Below are positions 1 to 12,448 of a DNA stretch of 64,000 nucleotides, one piece after another. Made by a program: the position numbers and the translations under genes. Every line of letters starts with the position of its first letter. Position 1 is the first letter of the stretch. This DNA is from Crambe crambe (lineage: Eukaryota > Porifera > Demospongiae > Poecilosclerida > Crambeidae), in NCBI GenBank assembly GCA_963924555.1, contig OZ004583.1:4063501-4127500 (forward strand), in the 5' to 3' direction. The notes under the pieces were generated by a model. The model was given only the letters and a program-made list of their open reading frames with translations. It was not told where the DNA came from and searched no databases.

Positions 1-495
1 GCCATGCAAATTTGAATTTAAATCTTTTTTGTTTATTTAATTTTTATAATCATAAAACCCTGTAGAAGGCTAGAGACATAGCTGAAACGTAGGCTTAAAA
101 AATTTTTTTTGTGAGCTGAATATAAAAGAGAAAAATACAAGAAATTTAGAATGTCAGCTGATAATGGAACTATATTAAAGTAAAGTTAGGCACTCTAAGT
201 CAATAGCATGAGAAGAACGAAGCTGCTTTACAGATCCGTGATGGCAACAAAGTGCTGAGGTACTCAGGGAAGAAACGCACTTTGATTATTTATTTATTCA
301 TTTAGATTACATCATGTATTTCCTTTCTACTTGGTATGTAATTTGATTTTTATACTACATCATTTTTTGATAATATTACTTGGGAATGTTAATTACTTCT
401 GTTCATTTACTGTGCCTCACACTTTTCATGTTTACATAATATTATGAAAGATGAAAACTAGTATCATTAATAGAAATATCAAAGAAAAAACTTAC
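1..495. other. Non-coding, UFL1 intron 12 (partial)
   Basis: This lies downstream of the last visible UFL1 exon. It is AT-rich with homopolymer runs. I saw no exon matching the missing UFL1 C-terminal region and no clear repeat boundary. Confidence 0.5.
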
Positions 496-3400
496 CTTCA
501 AAATGACTGATGCCCTTATTAAACAGCTTTGCTGTGTTCCACAAGCCCTGAATCTTTTCTTGTAAATTAGCATGCCGCTTTCTTCTTTCATTCGATGAAA
601 CATGTCTCTGGTGTACAGCACCAACAGATAAATTTGCTATTGCTTCATTCATAAATGTGGCCTGTAGTGTACTACATAAACAATTATTACACAGAGGTAA
701 CTAATAAGAAATTACATATCAAGATCAATTGTTATAGATTAGCACAGTGCTAATATAATATATATGATAACGAAGGAGCAAACCTCAAAATACTATGTGC
801 AATATATCCAGACAGTTCCTTGCTGTCAACCAAGCTCTTATTCAATTCCACAGCAATCTATAATAAAATATTTCAATTCTGTTCAGTATTGGAACATACG
901 TATATACCTCACTAGCAGTCATGAATTGCAACTCTGGTTTGGCTTCCTCTGATTGTTGTTTTCTCTTTACTAGGCTTCTCTTTTTATCCTTTCCACCCTT
1001 ACTCTTGGCACTAAATATATTTTCTTGTTCTCTCTGATGTATCACTTCAGATAAAAGCACTGAATGCTCCAAAGCAACCTAAAGGGGTTGATAATATATA
1101 TTATGAACTCTCTACCAGTATCACACATAATGATTCTACAAGTTGACATGCAAAACCTTCTTTCCCTTAAAACTTAAGTGAGTTCATTTAATCAAACTAC
1201 TTAATGCACCAAACTACCTTCCATTTTGGTGCACTCATAACAAACTAAATTTCTTTGTTTGATGTACACACCAGAGAAGCATTGTCCTTGATAAATGGTA
1301 GAAAGAAGTCAAGGCATGACTGGATAAATTTACTCGTTACAATGTAACTTCCAAATAGCCTTAGGTTAATGTCAGAGCCATACTTTGTACACAAAAGGAG
1401 TTCTGCATCTTCTGAGACACATGGACTTGGAAGCAGTGGCTATAAGTAAAGTTACACAGATGATTCAAATTTAACAATAACCAAATTAGGTTTCCCGCAA
1501 AATGTGTACCTCCTTACCAAAACATCAATCCATCCCATTTTAGACGTATGGATATCATCAATTGCTCCTTCTAATTCTTTCAGAATAATTTCCCCTATTG
1601 CACATGATTTAAGTTGAATGACATTACTTTCTTTAGAAGTGCCACAATAGCGCTTTGAAACATAGACTTGAGGATTATCAATTCCAAGACGTCGTAGTGC
1701 ATCATACTCTAAGTACAGCATAAGATGTATACATATCTTAGAATTCCCAAGAGATTATGAGCAAAGTCCAAGGGGGTGATCCCTAACATTGCCACCCTCT
1801 TCTATTTTGATAGTATTCATAAGGCCGTATCATACATCCTTCATTTACCCACTCTCAGCTATAATCAGCTGGTGGTCCAGTTTATACACTTACCAGCTAG
1901 AGAAACTTAACTGAGCCTAGTATGGTATGGCTCATAGTATTATCTATACTCTTACTCACCCAAGTAACCATTGGACAACAAAAAGGAATCGGCCCATTTA
2001 TTTTGCATCTGGATATAAATTTCTGGAACATAAACCGCTTTCTCTCCATGTCCATGTAAAGAACCAAGTAAATCATTTGAGGATGTCAACTTGTGCAATA
2101 TGGCTATGAAAACAGACATTTATGTAATTAAGTATGTCTTTGTTATGTAATCATACATACTAAGAAATAAGTTCTCTTGAAATCTTCCTTGTGTAATTAT
2201 TGGTCCAACTGGAGTGGGATAGGTAATAGCAGAAAACTGACCACGGATACGACTTTTATACCTACAATTGATGAAGGCCTTAATTATACCCAAAAATTGC
2301 ATCTCAAAATATGAAAAATGCAGACCTGCAAACATAAGTTTCAGTGTAGATTGTTCCAGAGCCAGACTTATCCAACACCCCTTTAATATCATTACCCAAA
2401 GATTTTTCAATAACCTGCAAAATAGATATAAAAATAGGATTCCTAGATCTTAGCTGCAAAAAAGCACTTCTGAATTGTTGAAACGATTTCAGTGCATTTC
2501 TCACCATGATTTAATATATATCGCCTCTGAAGTATAACTTTACTTCTTCAGCTAAAGCTATGCGGGTCTTTCAAACCACTAGAAGAGTACCAAGTGCCAG
2601 TGTAATTATTACTAAGCAGGGAGGAGGTTCAAACCAAATTTTAGGAAGTACTTAGGTGCTTAGGTGTATTTTTTGTGCCTTGGATATTAATGTTCATTCT
2701 CTAAAATTTAATTAGTACAGTAATAACCACGGGAGGGGAACAATCCCTTCTGTCTGAATCTCACCCAACTCATGTGTCACCATTACTACAAGAAATTGTC
2801 ATTCCAAAGGTTGTAGGGACCAAAGACTGCAAGTAAGCCTAAGCTGTAGATCTGAGTTGCAAATGCTATAAGATTTATAAATCAAGTCTAGTAAGCAGGT
2901 TAATGACTTATATATATATATCTGGTCTAGCAGCTACAAGCATATAGCTAGGTTGCTTCTAATTTACATGCTGCTATAGAATCATGTGACAGCTAGCTGT
3001 AGAGGATCGTTAGAATTTAGATAGGCTTAATCAAGTTACATAGCTCTTCAAATGTAGAAATGTTGCTTGAGGAACTAAGCAAAAGGTAGAAATCACCCTT
3101 TGACTGATTATTATTAGGGGAGATGGGTATATTGTACATAAAACAGTGGGATATAATGAATGAAAAAGTATGCATTACATCTTTAACTGCAGGGGCCAGC
3201 CAGCTCTCAACCCTAGCTACTGTCTGTTAGACAAAAAGTTGATATGATTCATACAGGTGATTGTTAATGTTATCATAGTCGGTCAACTATTAATGTGCTG
3301 ATAAACTGGATCTTAAGTTGCATGCTAAAAAGGAGATTCAAATACACAACTTTCAGAGAAATCCTAGCTACGTAGACTGCTACACACATACCACACTTTA

Positions 3401-6400
3401 CTCATCAAATTGTAAAATTACCTCAAGAATGAAGTTGTTAGGTAATGCAAAGCTTTTGCTTATATCTGCTACATTCATCTGGCCAACTTCTTGAAGATTA
3501 TCATTGATCTCTTCACATAAATCATCAATGTACCTCCTACATGTCAAAGAACCAAATGTACCTGTATTCAAACAACACCCAAAAAAATCTTCCATTCCTG
3601 CATGTCTACATTTTTTAAGACTATAAATTAGATTGGATTGTTAAATTATTTTCCGATGAAAATTAATTAGCATGCATCAAATAGTGTAAATGCTAGTAAC
3701 AAGTAAGCTGTAACAATGAAAATGAAAATTGTAAACATGTTACTACAAGTAACACTGCATATTGATTCACACTGCATGGATGTATATGCCTGACAAAAGT
3801 ATTATGAAAACCGATTAGTAATGGTACCACTAATGATTACCCAACCATCAACAGTAGAGCAACAGTAAATGTGGCTAGTTAATTCTTCTCTAGCAAGTTT
3901 TACCTACTTGGAGATCTGGATAATGGGGAGTACAAAGTCTGGATCTTTCAAATGTTAAGTATTTGGCTAGAACAACAGTGGTTTAAAAAGGTGTCAAAAG
4001 TTGTAATCAGGATCATCAGGCTTGCCCCACCATTATGTTAGAGTTGTAGTGCCATGTATAAAAGCCACAGAGCAACAATTTAGAATGTGGAAAGTTGTAG
4101 AAGAGCATTCACAGAGAACATCCATTCAATGTGTCCAATGAAGCTCACAGAATAAAGGAAAAATGTTTATTCTAAATAAAAAAGAGAAGTAGGGATGGCT
4201 GTGTGCGGTTCAAAAAAAGTTCAGCAACAAGAGTGAACTTCAGTCAAGTAACCCCTTACCCACCACCAACTACGAGCCAACTATTCCTACTTCACTCCCA
4301 TGCATGATGAGATATAATTTAAGGGAGTGAAGTAGGAATAGTTACCTCGTAGTTGGTGATGGGTAAGGGGTTACTTGACTGAAGTTCACTCTCTTGTTGC
4401 TGAACTTTTTTTGAACCGCACACAGCCATCCCTACTTCTCTTTTTTATTTAGAATAAACATTTTTTCCTTAATTTTGTATATAATTTTTAAGGCCTTTAC
4501 TGATAATATTATGTACCTGATATACTGTTGGACCAAGGGTTGATTCATAACCAGACTAGTGCCTAGGGTTTACGCTCTGAGCATCGAGAGACCGAGAAAG
4601 CTAATGTTGCGAGGTCAAGGTCCAAGAATCACGTGTACGGAGCGGGGCATAAAAATGTCTGCCTCGTTTTAGGTTGAAAGCTAACAAGTTGGAAAATGAC
4701 GTGCCAAGAGAAGAGACATCAATGATGATGATGATGATGATGAACGACCAGATGAAAACGGCGATTTTTGAAGTCGCTGTAAAATGATACTGCTTTGTTC
4801 TCTTCTCTTCATATTTGAGTCCTAGCATGTTGAAGGTGTTCTGTCTTCAGTTTAGGAGTTGCTGACTGCAGGAGGTAAGTATTCTGGAGTTATGAAAGAA
4901 AATATTAAGTACTACTCCAATGGAGCATCCATGCCATCCCTACTTAGAGAGTACTATCGTACTCTCTGATAAAGGAGAATTGACCAGGAGGAAGAAATAT
5001 GCTCAACACTCTTTTGCTCTCTTTTAGTTTATAAGCCTCATTAAAATTCAGATGGTCAGCATCTGCTATTCTTGGTAAAATGCTTGCAAGTTCCACCCAA
5101 TATCAAGCTTACTATTTAAGAGGCTAAGTGATGGACATGGATCTGGATCCTTATATAATCAATGACTGATTTGTGCAGTCAGAAGTTCTACACATAAGTA
5201 TACCCAAGGACTACAAAAGCGGTGTTAGTGAATGGTTCGAAATCTGCTGTAAAGCTAATGAGTGGAATGATGCCACTTATGCCCTGAAGTTACTGAGAGG
5301 CCTTCACTGTCTGGTTGGAACTGAGCAAGGATGAACAGAAGGATTACAAGGAAATGAAGAAGAAAGTCGTTGAAAAAATGGTGCCAGGAACCTTCATAAC
5401 ATTGGATGACTCCCACAAGTGTCGGCTTCACCATGGTGAATCCATTTCTTTCTATGTACATTAACTGAAAAAGCTCTTAAGCTAAGCAATGCCTGAACTG
5501 GATGGATGCTGATCAGCTTCTCCTGCATCAGGGATACCAGGCGACATCAGTAAGCCTATTCGGGAACCGAGTGAAGTTGATCAGACCATAGAGAAAGCTA
5601 GGGTACTGATGGCTGTTGGTGGCAATACTCCTTCTCCCACAGCAGCAGTGAGTGACAGTGTCACTTCCAACCAACTTCAGGAACTGCAGGGCTAAATCTC
5701 AGCCTTGACGGAACAGGTTGCTATGTTGTTGACGAGAAGGCAACTTTTATCCCAACCAGCCCTACAATGTGATGAATAGGACATTTGCAGTGGGAATGCC
5801 CTGCCCAACACAAGGCACAGGTTGGTCAATATATCCACGAAACTGTCCAGAACAATGTTATCAGGGAAACAACTGGGAGACAATTGCACAAGGCAGCAGT
5901 TGTCCATGTAGAAGCCCAGCAGACACACCAACAGTGATTGTGGCTACAATCAAAGCAGATTCTATCCTTATTCAAGGGAAGGTTGGTGAAAATATTTTAC
6001 AGATGATGTTGAATACAGGATCATCAGTGTCTCTACTCCACCAAGATTCACTTTCTACCATGGCAGATATACGGCAACTTCCGAGGATGCCAGCTGTGGA
6101 TTTAGTTACAGCAGCTGGTTCATCACTACACATCACGGATTATGTGGAAGCACCTGTGCAGATAGGTGGTACCAAGGTCAGGCAATGGTGATTGCTCCTG
6201 TCATACTTGGATTCGACTTCATGAAAAAGCACAAAATCATGCTGGATTTCACTTTAAGGGGAGAAGTTCACTCAAAAGCAATCCCCACATGTGAATACAG
6301 ATCCTTTGCTTCTGTTACCACAGAATATCAGGTTCCATACTAAGCCAGGATTGATAAATTGAGGCACACCACAGGAATGTATTCCAGTTCATTATAGGGA

Positions 6401-9400
6401 CAAGGTCGAGCCCAGATTCGAAATGGTGAGACAAGGTATAATCAAAGAATAGTCCATAGATGGCACTGGCAGTTTTTGCAAGGAAGGAAGAAATCTGGTG
6501 AGCTTCGCATCTGTATGGATTAAATTGAACTAAACAAAAAAGAGTACCAAGGATGCATATCCCATATCATAGCCTCGTACCCAGGCCTGCTTTTTTCGCA
6601 GGGCGGTGGAAAAGCGAAGGGCCTGGTAAAAGTTGCATGCGCATGCGCCTAATTAGACACGAAATAATACGTAAGACTTCGTGCATGATGAATGATGTAA
6701 TCATAAAAACGTATTAGCACGTGCACATTCAATCAGTGCAGCTTAAAGCTAGCTAGCTAGCTAGATCTGGCTCTAGACCTTATCCACATCAGTGAGACAC
6801 AACAAGAACAGATCTCCCTCTCAAGCCAAGCTTATGGTCATAAACAAAAGGTAAGACATGATACTTTTAGCAGCGACTCTTCTCGTCTAACCAGTTGGTA
6901 GCGACACAAACAAAATAAATAGCTTGCACAGAACGTTTCTGGGAGTGAGGTGAGTTGAATCTAGCGCAGAAAGACAGAAGTCTAGAGCTAGCTAGCTGCT
7001 GACTCGGCTCTCAAAATTACGATGATGTAATGTTTATTATGATTTGTGTAACAGACATGCCCGAAAGTATAGCGAATCCCCCCTAAATGGGGGGATGGAG
7101 CGCATGTGCATGCAACTTTTACCAGGCCCTTCGCTTTTCCACCGCCCCGCGAAAAAAGTGCGGGCCTGGGTATGAGGCTACTCATATCACTGCCAGATGA
7201 AGTTCTTGTGGGATCCAAAATCTTCACCACAGTAGGCCTGGACTGTGGATATTGGCAAGTACCAATCAATCCAGAAGATCAGGCAAAAAAATAAAACAAA
7301 ACAAAAACAAAACAAAACAAAAAAAAAACAGTCCAGTTTACCCATATGCCATTCAGTCTCACTGGTTCCCCATGTACATTTCAACGAAAATTTTTACCAC
7401 ATCGGTGAAATTTGGGGTAGGCTTATATTTTAATGTAGCATTACACTTGGTTGATCACTAATGATGGTATACTTTTCTGTGCAAGGCTATTATGAAATAT
7501 CAGTGAAGTTGGGTAAGTAGCACCTATAATAGGATGCTAATGTTTTTCCAATGTAGCAGAGTACCAAAATGTGAGCCAGTTTGTGTTACCAGTGCCACGG
7601 GTCTTAATGCCATAGGTCTTGGTGCTATTCTTGAGCAAGATGGTCGTGTCATTGCATACTAGTAGAACCCAAGCAGCAATGTAGTGTTATTATAAAGGAA
7701 TGTTTGGCCGCCATGACACTACTTACTGGAGGGAAGGTTTGCTGTGTTTCGTGTCATTGCATACTAGTAGAACCCAAGCAGCAATGTAGTGTTATTATAA
7801 AGGAATGTTTGGCCGCTGTGTATACTATGACACTACTTACTGGAGGGAAGGTTTGCTGTGTTTACATTTACCATGTATTACTGAAGTGGGTCATAGATGT
7901 TGGCGCGATTTATCAAAAACTGTTCCATCTGCTTCCAGTGACACGCAGCAGAAAGTCTTAGAGGAGCAGAAAAATGACCCTATCATCATTCAAGCCTTTT
8001 CCGAGTCCCATAGGGCACCCCAGGGTCGGAAGTGGAAGGGTCCACCCTTGAATCAATACCATCAGTTGTGGTCCCAGTTGAAGGTGATAGAGAGCCTTGT
8101 CTGTAGGAGCTAAACTCTGGATCCTGTTGATGTCACTGTTGTTATTCCCAAAATCACTTCACCAGAAGGCTCTGGAGAACAGCCATGACTTACCCAGTAC
8201 AGACCTTCAATGTGTTTTTACAATGCAAAAGCCATCAAAAGGGAACTTATGCCTTAGTCTAATAGTACAATGTCGGAAAATCCGAGCCTCGAAAACAGTG
8301 ACTGTATTTGCTGCCTGTTCCCACAGTGGGATGGCTTCTACCCAAGTAATCTTGATTTAGCCAGTAAGTACTTATTGCTATTGTAAGACACAGGGACTTG
8401 AAGTATGTCCACAGCAATCATCTGTCAAAGTTTACCAATGGGCATAGAAGTAAGGGGTGCTCTAATTGGAGTTAGTGCTTTAGACTGCTGGCATTATACT
8501 TCAACACCACTAGCCATGTTCATCCTGTATGTTCACCCTGTATGTATCATGACGTAGCCTCTGCACTGTCTTCTAAGGAGATGTACAACAACTCTAAAAG
8601 CCTATAGAAATACTTGTTTACTTGTTCACTGTGACTCAATTAAATGTTTCTAAAAGAATGCTTGCTCACTCACTGTCAAATGTTGCACATTGCCCTAGTA
8701 TATAGGGGGATCTGAAAATCTTTAAGACAGTGGTAGGTTGAAAATGCCAATACATATGCATACCACACACTTGATCAACCATCAACCAGCAAAACCTATC
8801 ATAGAGACACTGCTCCAAATATCAGGAAGGAAGGAAGGATGGGTCAAAGCTCATAAACTAAGAATCCATCTGTCCTTACTCTGCAGTTCTCAAACATTAT
8901 AAGATTGTAAAAATATTAATAGTTTATTGTATAGTAAACTACATAGAGGATTACAGCTATTTTAATGAAATTCATAGCTAATCTGTAATATTAGTGGGCT
9001 ACATTTTGTAATAGTGGGCTAAGTGCTCGAAAAAGTGCTCTGAGTTAATGTGCATGTTGGCTAGCATGTTGGCTAATTACCTTCGTTACATGCAGAAACA
9101 ACCACTAATGTACTAGCTATGAAAAAAAACAACCAACTAAGTACTAGCTACAAGAAAACTACTAGTTAATTATGCTGTGGCCTTATTCCTTCTTCTGCCC
9201 AGAAATACAGTCATTTTTTGATATGCTAAGTTAGCTAGAAGCAGAAGTATGGCTATTTATGAACAGTGTACTATTAGCATGCGATAGGATGGTTAGCTGT
9301 GGTATTTTGGGATTAATAGCACTTGTATTGCAGTAAATAGCACTCGGTTTCGCCTCGCGCTATTACCCCTGCATTACTCGTGCTATTAATCCCAAATACC

Positions 9401-11810
9401 ATGGCCCAAAAATTGCTTATAGCTAATATGTATAGGGCTTGATTGTAGTACATAATCTTGGAACCACATCCTAAATTTTATGATTATAATGTTTAGCATA
9501 GCTATTATGCCAGCAGAATATCCAAATCCATACCACTCTCTATATTGTAAGAACAAATCCTTGTTTATGAGTTGCTGATTTTGTATTTTTCATTTGCATG
9601 AACTAACATTGGTGGCTACCAAAGATAGAAGGCACATAAATCATTTTGTACTCTGTCAATAGAAAATCATACTTGGAAATTAGTTCTCCTTGTAGCAGTG
9701 TCATGGAGCGGTCATGTTTCAGTATTTCTGTCACCTTATTTTCAATGTGATTCAAGTCAACATTCAAGATCTGCAAAATTTTACATAATAACCCTGTTAT
9801 TAGATACCAAGGTCATACATACTGTCTGTAATTCTGTCACATTGATACGACCTGTGTAAAAAAAAAAATTTTTTTAATGAATAAACATCTGCATCATTAT
9901 TATATAATTATGTCATATTTTCAGGCGGCTATTAATTTTTATGCTGCATAACTAATGGCTGCAAATACCTAAATAGTTTGGAGAGGTAATTACCATGGCA
10001 ACTGCCAGCCTTTTCTGTAAATCCATGCTAGAATATTATTCTATATAATAAAGAACTGCATAGATAGAGCCTGGATATTAGGACTCTTGGACAGCAGAGT
10101 GGTGGTCTGGATGGGACAAAATAGCTTTTTGAAGTGGTAGATAACTAGTACTTCAGGAAGCATAGAAAAATAAGGTAGCCTTTTTGACTTCTGACTTCAA
10201 ATTATAAACCTATCATGTGCACACTATATGCATGTACCCAGGGAATCTTGCACAGGGCTAGATATGGCATCCTGGTACTATGAGCTAAACATCATCTTAG
10301 TATAGTTAAAGAAACAGTAGTGACAATTTTTATACACATCTTTGAAAAGTACATGACTAATCACTCTCATAAAAAGCCAACCATAATTTCAACATGCAAG
10401 CTGAACAATTTGGTCACTCATATGTAGACCAGTACAACTGAGAGCAATTCCATGAAACAACTCATATTTCATTTTTCAATTGCTCTACAGGCAGCTGCAG
10501 GTTCTAGATTAAGAATCTTGAGTTTCAAAGATCTCAACCATAATACTGAATTATGTTATTCAGGACAGGTGATTAAATATTATATTTGTATCATATACAC
10601 ACTAGCATGTATGTTTATCACTTTTTTTTAATAGTAGAAACATTTTCTTTTTCTTTCTGCTAAGACTCCATAGTTTGGATTAATTGATTCCATTCAGTTG
10701 CAGATCAAGCTAGAACTAGAAAGGAGCTGCTTCTAAAAGAAGCACTTCATATTAACTTCAGAAGAGAGGCGTTTCAATAGAGATTTAGGACTGGAAGCCG
10801 GGTTTCTACACTTAACCCTAAACACGCCTTCTGGAATAGCATGCTATCTATCATGGTAACTTCTAATATCCCTAGGTGTGTGCACAAGTGTTGCCTAGAT
10901 AACGAGTGTAGCTATATAAGAACATTTTCTGTGTAAAGATTTTGTATCACCCTGATCAAGGCTAGATTATTCTGGTTGAAATGTCAGTGGTCTGCTTCAT
11001 AAAGTTTATTTTTATGAAAACTAATTGTTAGCTGAGAGAAGTCGGCTGATTTCTGTTGCTACTTCATATGGGAAAGGTGTGGTGGATGGGTTAGAGGTAC
11101 TGTGTTTGGAGACACATTAGGAGTTGGCAAGCAAAGAGTCCTATAGAGACCCTCAATACTCCCGCAGATGTACTTCATTGTTTGGCTGAAACAACAGCAT
11201 AAATCAATTGGACACATGTATGTACCTCTACACTGACCAATAATACTGCAGCACCTAGTACTGCGGTTCTTTAACTTGTACTGATTTTTGAGGAAGGGTG
11301 ATGTTCAGCTATGAGCTCTGGCTTTGCTATTGGATAGAATCATCATCTAGGAAGACTAACTACTGCACTAGCAACTGCTTTTGACTTTACCACTCATAGA
11401 AGAAGAAAGGTGTGGTAACTGGACAATTTTCTTCAATATGATTGAGCATGCTAACGAAGAAGAGAGTCATCTACCCATACAGGACATCGACAGATGGTCA
11501 AAAGTTGTAAATGACAACCCAGTAGCAAATGACTGTGTCCACAACTTATTCTACAGATAGTGATTCCGATTCTATAGCTATTTCACTGACCATGATGAGC
11601 AATTAGCTCGTATTTTATCTCCTTCTCAAGTTGGTATGGAGTGACATACTCCTTACCATCCAGAGTGTACACCACTTCAATCAACCCCGTTTCTATCAGG
11701 CGAGTTACTACTTCGACACAATTTCTTTCAGACAGTTCGTGCGCACTTATGGAATCTTGGAGTCTTTGGAAATCAGCAGCCAATCGCCGTATCTCTTCCC
11801 AGTCAGCCAT
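1..11810 (-). CDS. UFL1: E3 UFM1-protein ligase 1 (3' end outside window)
   Basis: UFL1 transfers the ubiquitin-like modifier UFM1 to ER-associated and ribosomal targets. Twelve exons are visible, in transcript order: 11810-11591, 9851-9823, 9770-9673, 3536-3422, 2414-2326, 2261-2161, 2103-1960, 1708-1518, 1439-1272, 1078-908, 857-784, 671-496. All joins keep one frame with GT-AG borders, giving about 525 residues; vertebrate UFL1 is about 790, so the last third is missing. The start [15 protein letters not shown] at 11810 and later blocks ([58 protein letters not shown]) follow the family closely. A lysine/arginine-rich stretch encoded around 940-1010 matches the family's basic linker. The exon 12 donor at 495 is open, and no further exon was recognised in 1-490. 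The large introns 1 and 4 are filled with mobile elements. Confidence 0.96.
2415..3421. other. UFL1 intron 5, nothing recognised
   Basis: About 1.0 kb between UFL1 exons 4 and 5. It contains a short AT tract near 2910 and several 'agctagct'-like words, but no open frame with family resemblance. Confidence 0.5.
4157..4468. mobile_element. MITE with ~120-bp terminal inverted repeats (family A, copy 1)
   Basis: The 312-bp segment is almost a complete palindrome. The left arm from 4157 reads through AGAAGTAGGGATGGCTGTG and the right arm ending at 4468 is its reverse complement, with a central loop near 4290-4320. It has no coding capacity. It lies in UFL1 intron 4. A second, more diverged copy lies at 31505-31793. 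The subterminal word GTAGGGATG is shared with the 11901-12448 element. A target duplication was not clear. Confidence 0.85.
4469..5110. other. UFL1 intron 4 spacer
   Basis: No convincing coding region. A (GAT)n run of about 22 bp lies at 4722-4743. The segment sits between the palindromic MITE and the decayed LTR retrotransposon and may include the latter's untranslated 5' part; no LTR pair could be delimited by eye. Confidence 0.4.
6570..7180. mobile_element. MITE, 611 bp, inserted in the retrotransposon RT
   Basis: The ends are TAGCCTCGTACCC (6570) and its near-perfect inverse GGGTATGAGGCTA (ending 7180). The long inverted arms continue inward for about 75 bp through a GC-rich stretch. The flanks cccatatca (6561-6569) and ctcatatca (7181-7189) look like a 9-bp target duplication with one mismatch. 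This suits a Mutator-like or similar DNA transposon derivative. Removing the insert rejoins two reverse-transcriptase blocks, which shows the insertion order. No transposase gene is present. Confidence 0.85.
7645..7866 (+). repeat. Tandem duplication (~105 bp) inside the retrotransposon
   Basis: The segment beginning cgtgtcattgcatactag at 7645 recurs at 7750 and continues in parallel to about 7866. The second copy carries roughly 10 extra bases near 7818. The duplication interrupts the RNase H/connection region, so it postdates or accompanies loss of function. Confidence 0.85.
8361..9672. other. UFL1 intron 4, proximal part
   Basis: No gene. It contains a segment near 8575-8705 (gcttgctcactcactgtc ... 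cacattgccctag) related to the dispersed repeat at 23090-23170 and, inverted, 40115-40175. The hairpin element at 9300-9402 also lies here. Confidence 0.5.
9300..9402. repeat. Palindromic mini-element (~103 bp)
   Basis: GGTATTTTGGGATTAATAGC at 9301 is matched by the inverse GCTATTAATCCCAAATACC ending near 9400. The inner arms also pair (tgcagtaaatagc with gctattacccctgca), so nearly the whole unit can fold into one hairpin. The target duplication is not clear. Confidence 0.75.
9852..11590. other. UFL1 intron 1
   Basis: About 1.7 kb between exon 1 and the 29-nt exon 2. I saw no coding homology; the open frames here are short and unsupported. Confidence 0.5.
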
Positions 11811-11825
11811 TGTCGCATGCGCAGA
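11811..11825 (-). promoter_or_regulatory. NRF1-like palindrome directly upstream of the UFL1 ATG
   Basis: The minus strand reads TGCGCATGCGA two bases upstream of the UFL1 start codon. It resembles the NRF1/alpha-Pal consensus found in many animal housekeeping promoters. The position implies that the site overlaps the 5' UTR or transcription start. This is motif recognition only. Confidence 0.4.
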
Positions 11826-11900
11826 GAGCTAGAGGCAGGGTTGGGTACTGCGCGCGCTACTATCGCACGCCTAGATATATATCCATAATTATATATATAG

Positions 11901-12448
11901 CAAGTAAAGGAAAAAACATTTGAAAAAAATGAAAGTTGACGTAGGGATGACAAAAACAGTGTACAAAAAAAATTAAAGAAACAAGGAAAGAAATTGCGAA
12001 AAGAAAATGTTTGATTTATTATCATCCCTACATCAAGCCAAGGAATTGTTGTAGCTATAGATATTATACTTTGACTATTCAGCTAAGTAGCTATCATAAG
12101 ATGTTCGATGATTACCATAATTATGAAACAATAAAAAATATATAATGGTACAACTATAGTATTATGTGATGCTACTATAGCTGAAACCACCTGCTAAAAT
12201 GTGCTAAGAGTGACTGCTAATAGATTTTCATCTTTGAAAGAGGACAGCCTCTCTATTAGAAGGTTTCTATTATGGTAGATAGCTAGTCCATTGCTATACC
12301 ATTGATAGGCTTGATGTAGGGATGATAATAAATCAAATATTTTCTTTTCGCAATTGTTTCTTTTTTTTTCTTTTTTTTTTTTTGTACACTGTTTTTGTCA
12401 TCCCTACATCAACTTTCATTTTTTTCAAATGTTTTTTTCCTTTACTTG
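11901..12448. mobile_element. MITE with ~139-bp terminal inverted repeats (family B)
   Basis: The left arm 11901-12039 (caagtaaagg ... catccctacatcaagcc) is matched by the inverted right arm 12308-12448, leaving an AT-rich middle of about 270 bp. It is non-coding. It sits about 90 bp upstream of the UFL1 start codon, within the likely promoter region. The subterminal GTAGGGATG resembles family A. A partial single-ended copy lies at 12988-13055. Confidence 0.85.

Larger units (their letters stand above)
5120..8360 (+). mobile_element. Decayed Ty3/Gypsy-type LTR retrotransposon
   Basis: Remnants of a gag-pol polyprotein appear in conserved order on the plus strand, antisense to UFL1. Gag-like sequence lies at about 5120-5690. 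A retropepsin-like region lies near 5960-6240; its active-site triplet reads NTG rather than the usual DTG. Reverse transcriptase sequence lies at about 6450-6560 and resumes at 7190-7330 with the block [11 protein letters not shown]. RNase H-like sequence is near 7590-7665 and integrase-like fragments run to about 8300. The frame is broken by many stops and shifts, a 611-bp MITE in RT (6570-7180), an A/C-rich expansion (7283-7330) and a tandem duplication (7645-7866). No LTRs were delimited. It is inactive. Confidence 0.85.

Noticed and set aside
5235-5250. ggttcgaaatc resembling a tRNA T-arm
   Set aside because: No acceptor stem, D-arm or anticodon arm in the right spacing; it lies inside retrotransposon gag remnants.
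7245-7461. Overlapping lysine/glutamine-rich open frames
   Set aside because: They are produced by the AAAAC-type expansion and retrotransposon debris; frames disagree and no coherent protein results.
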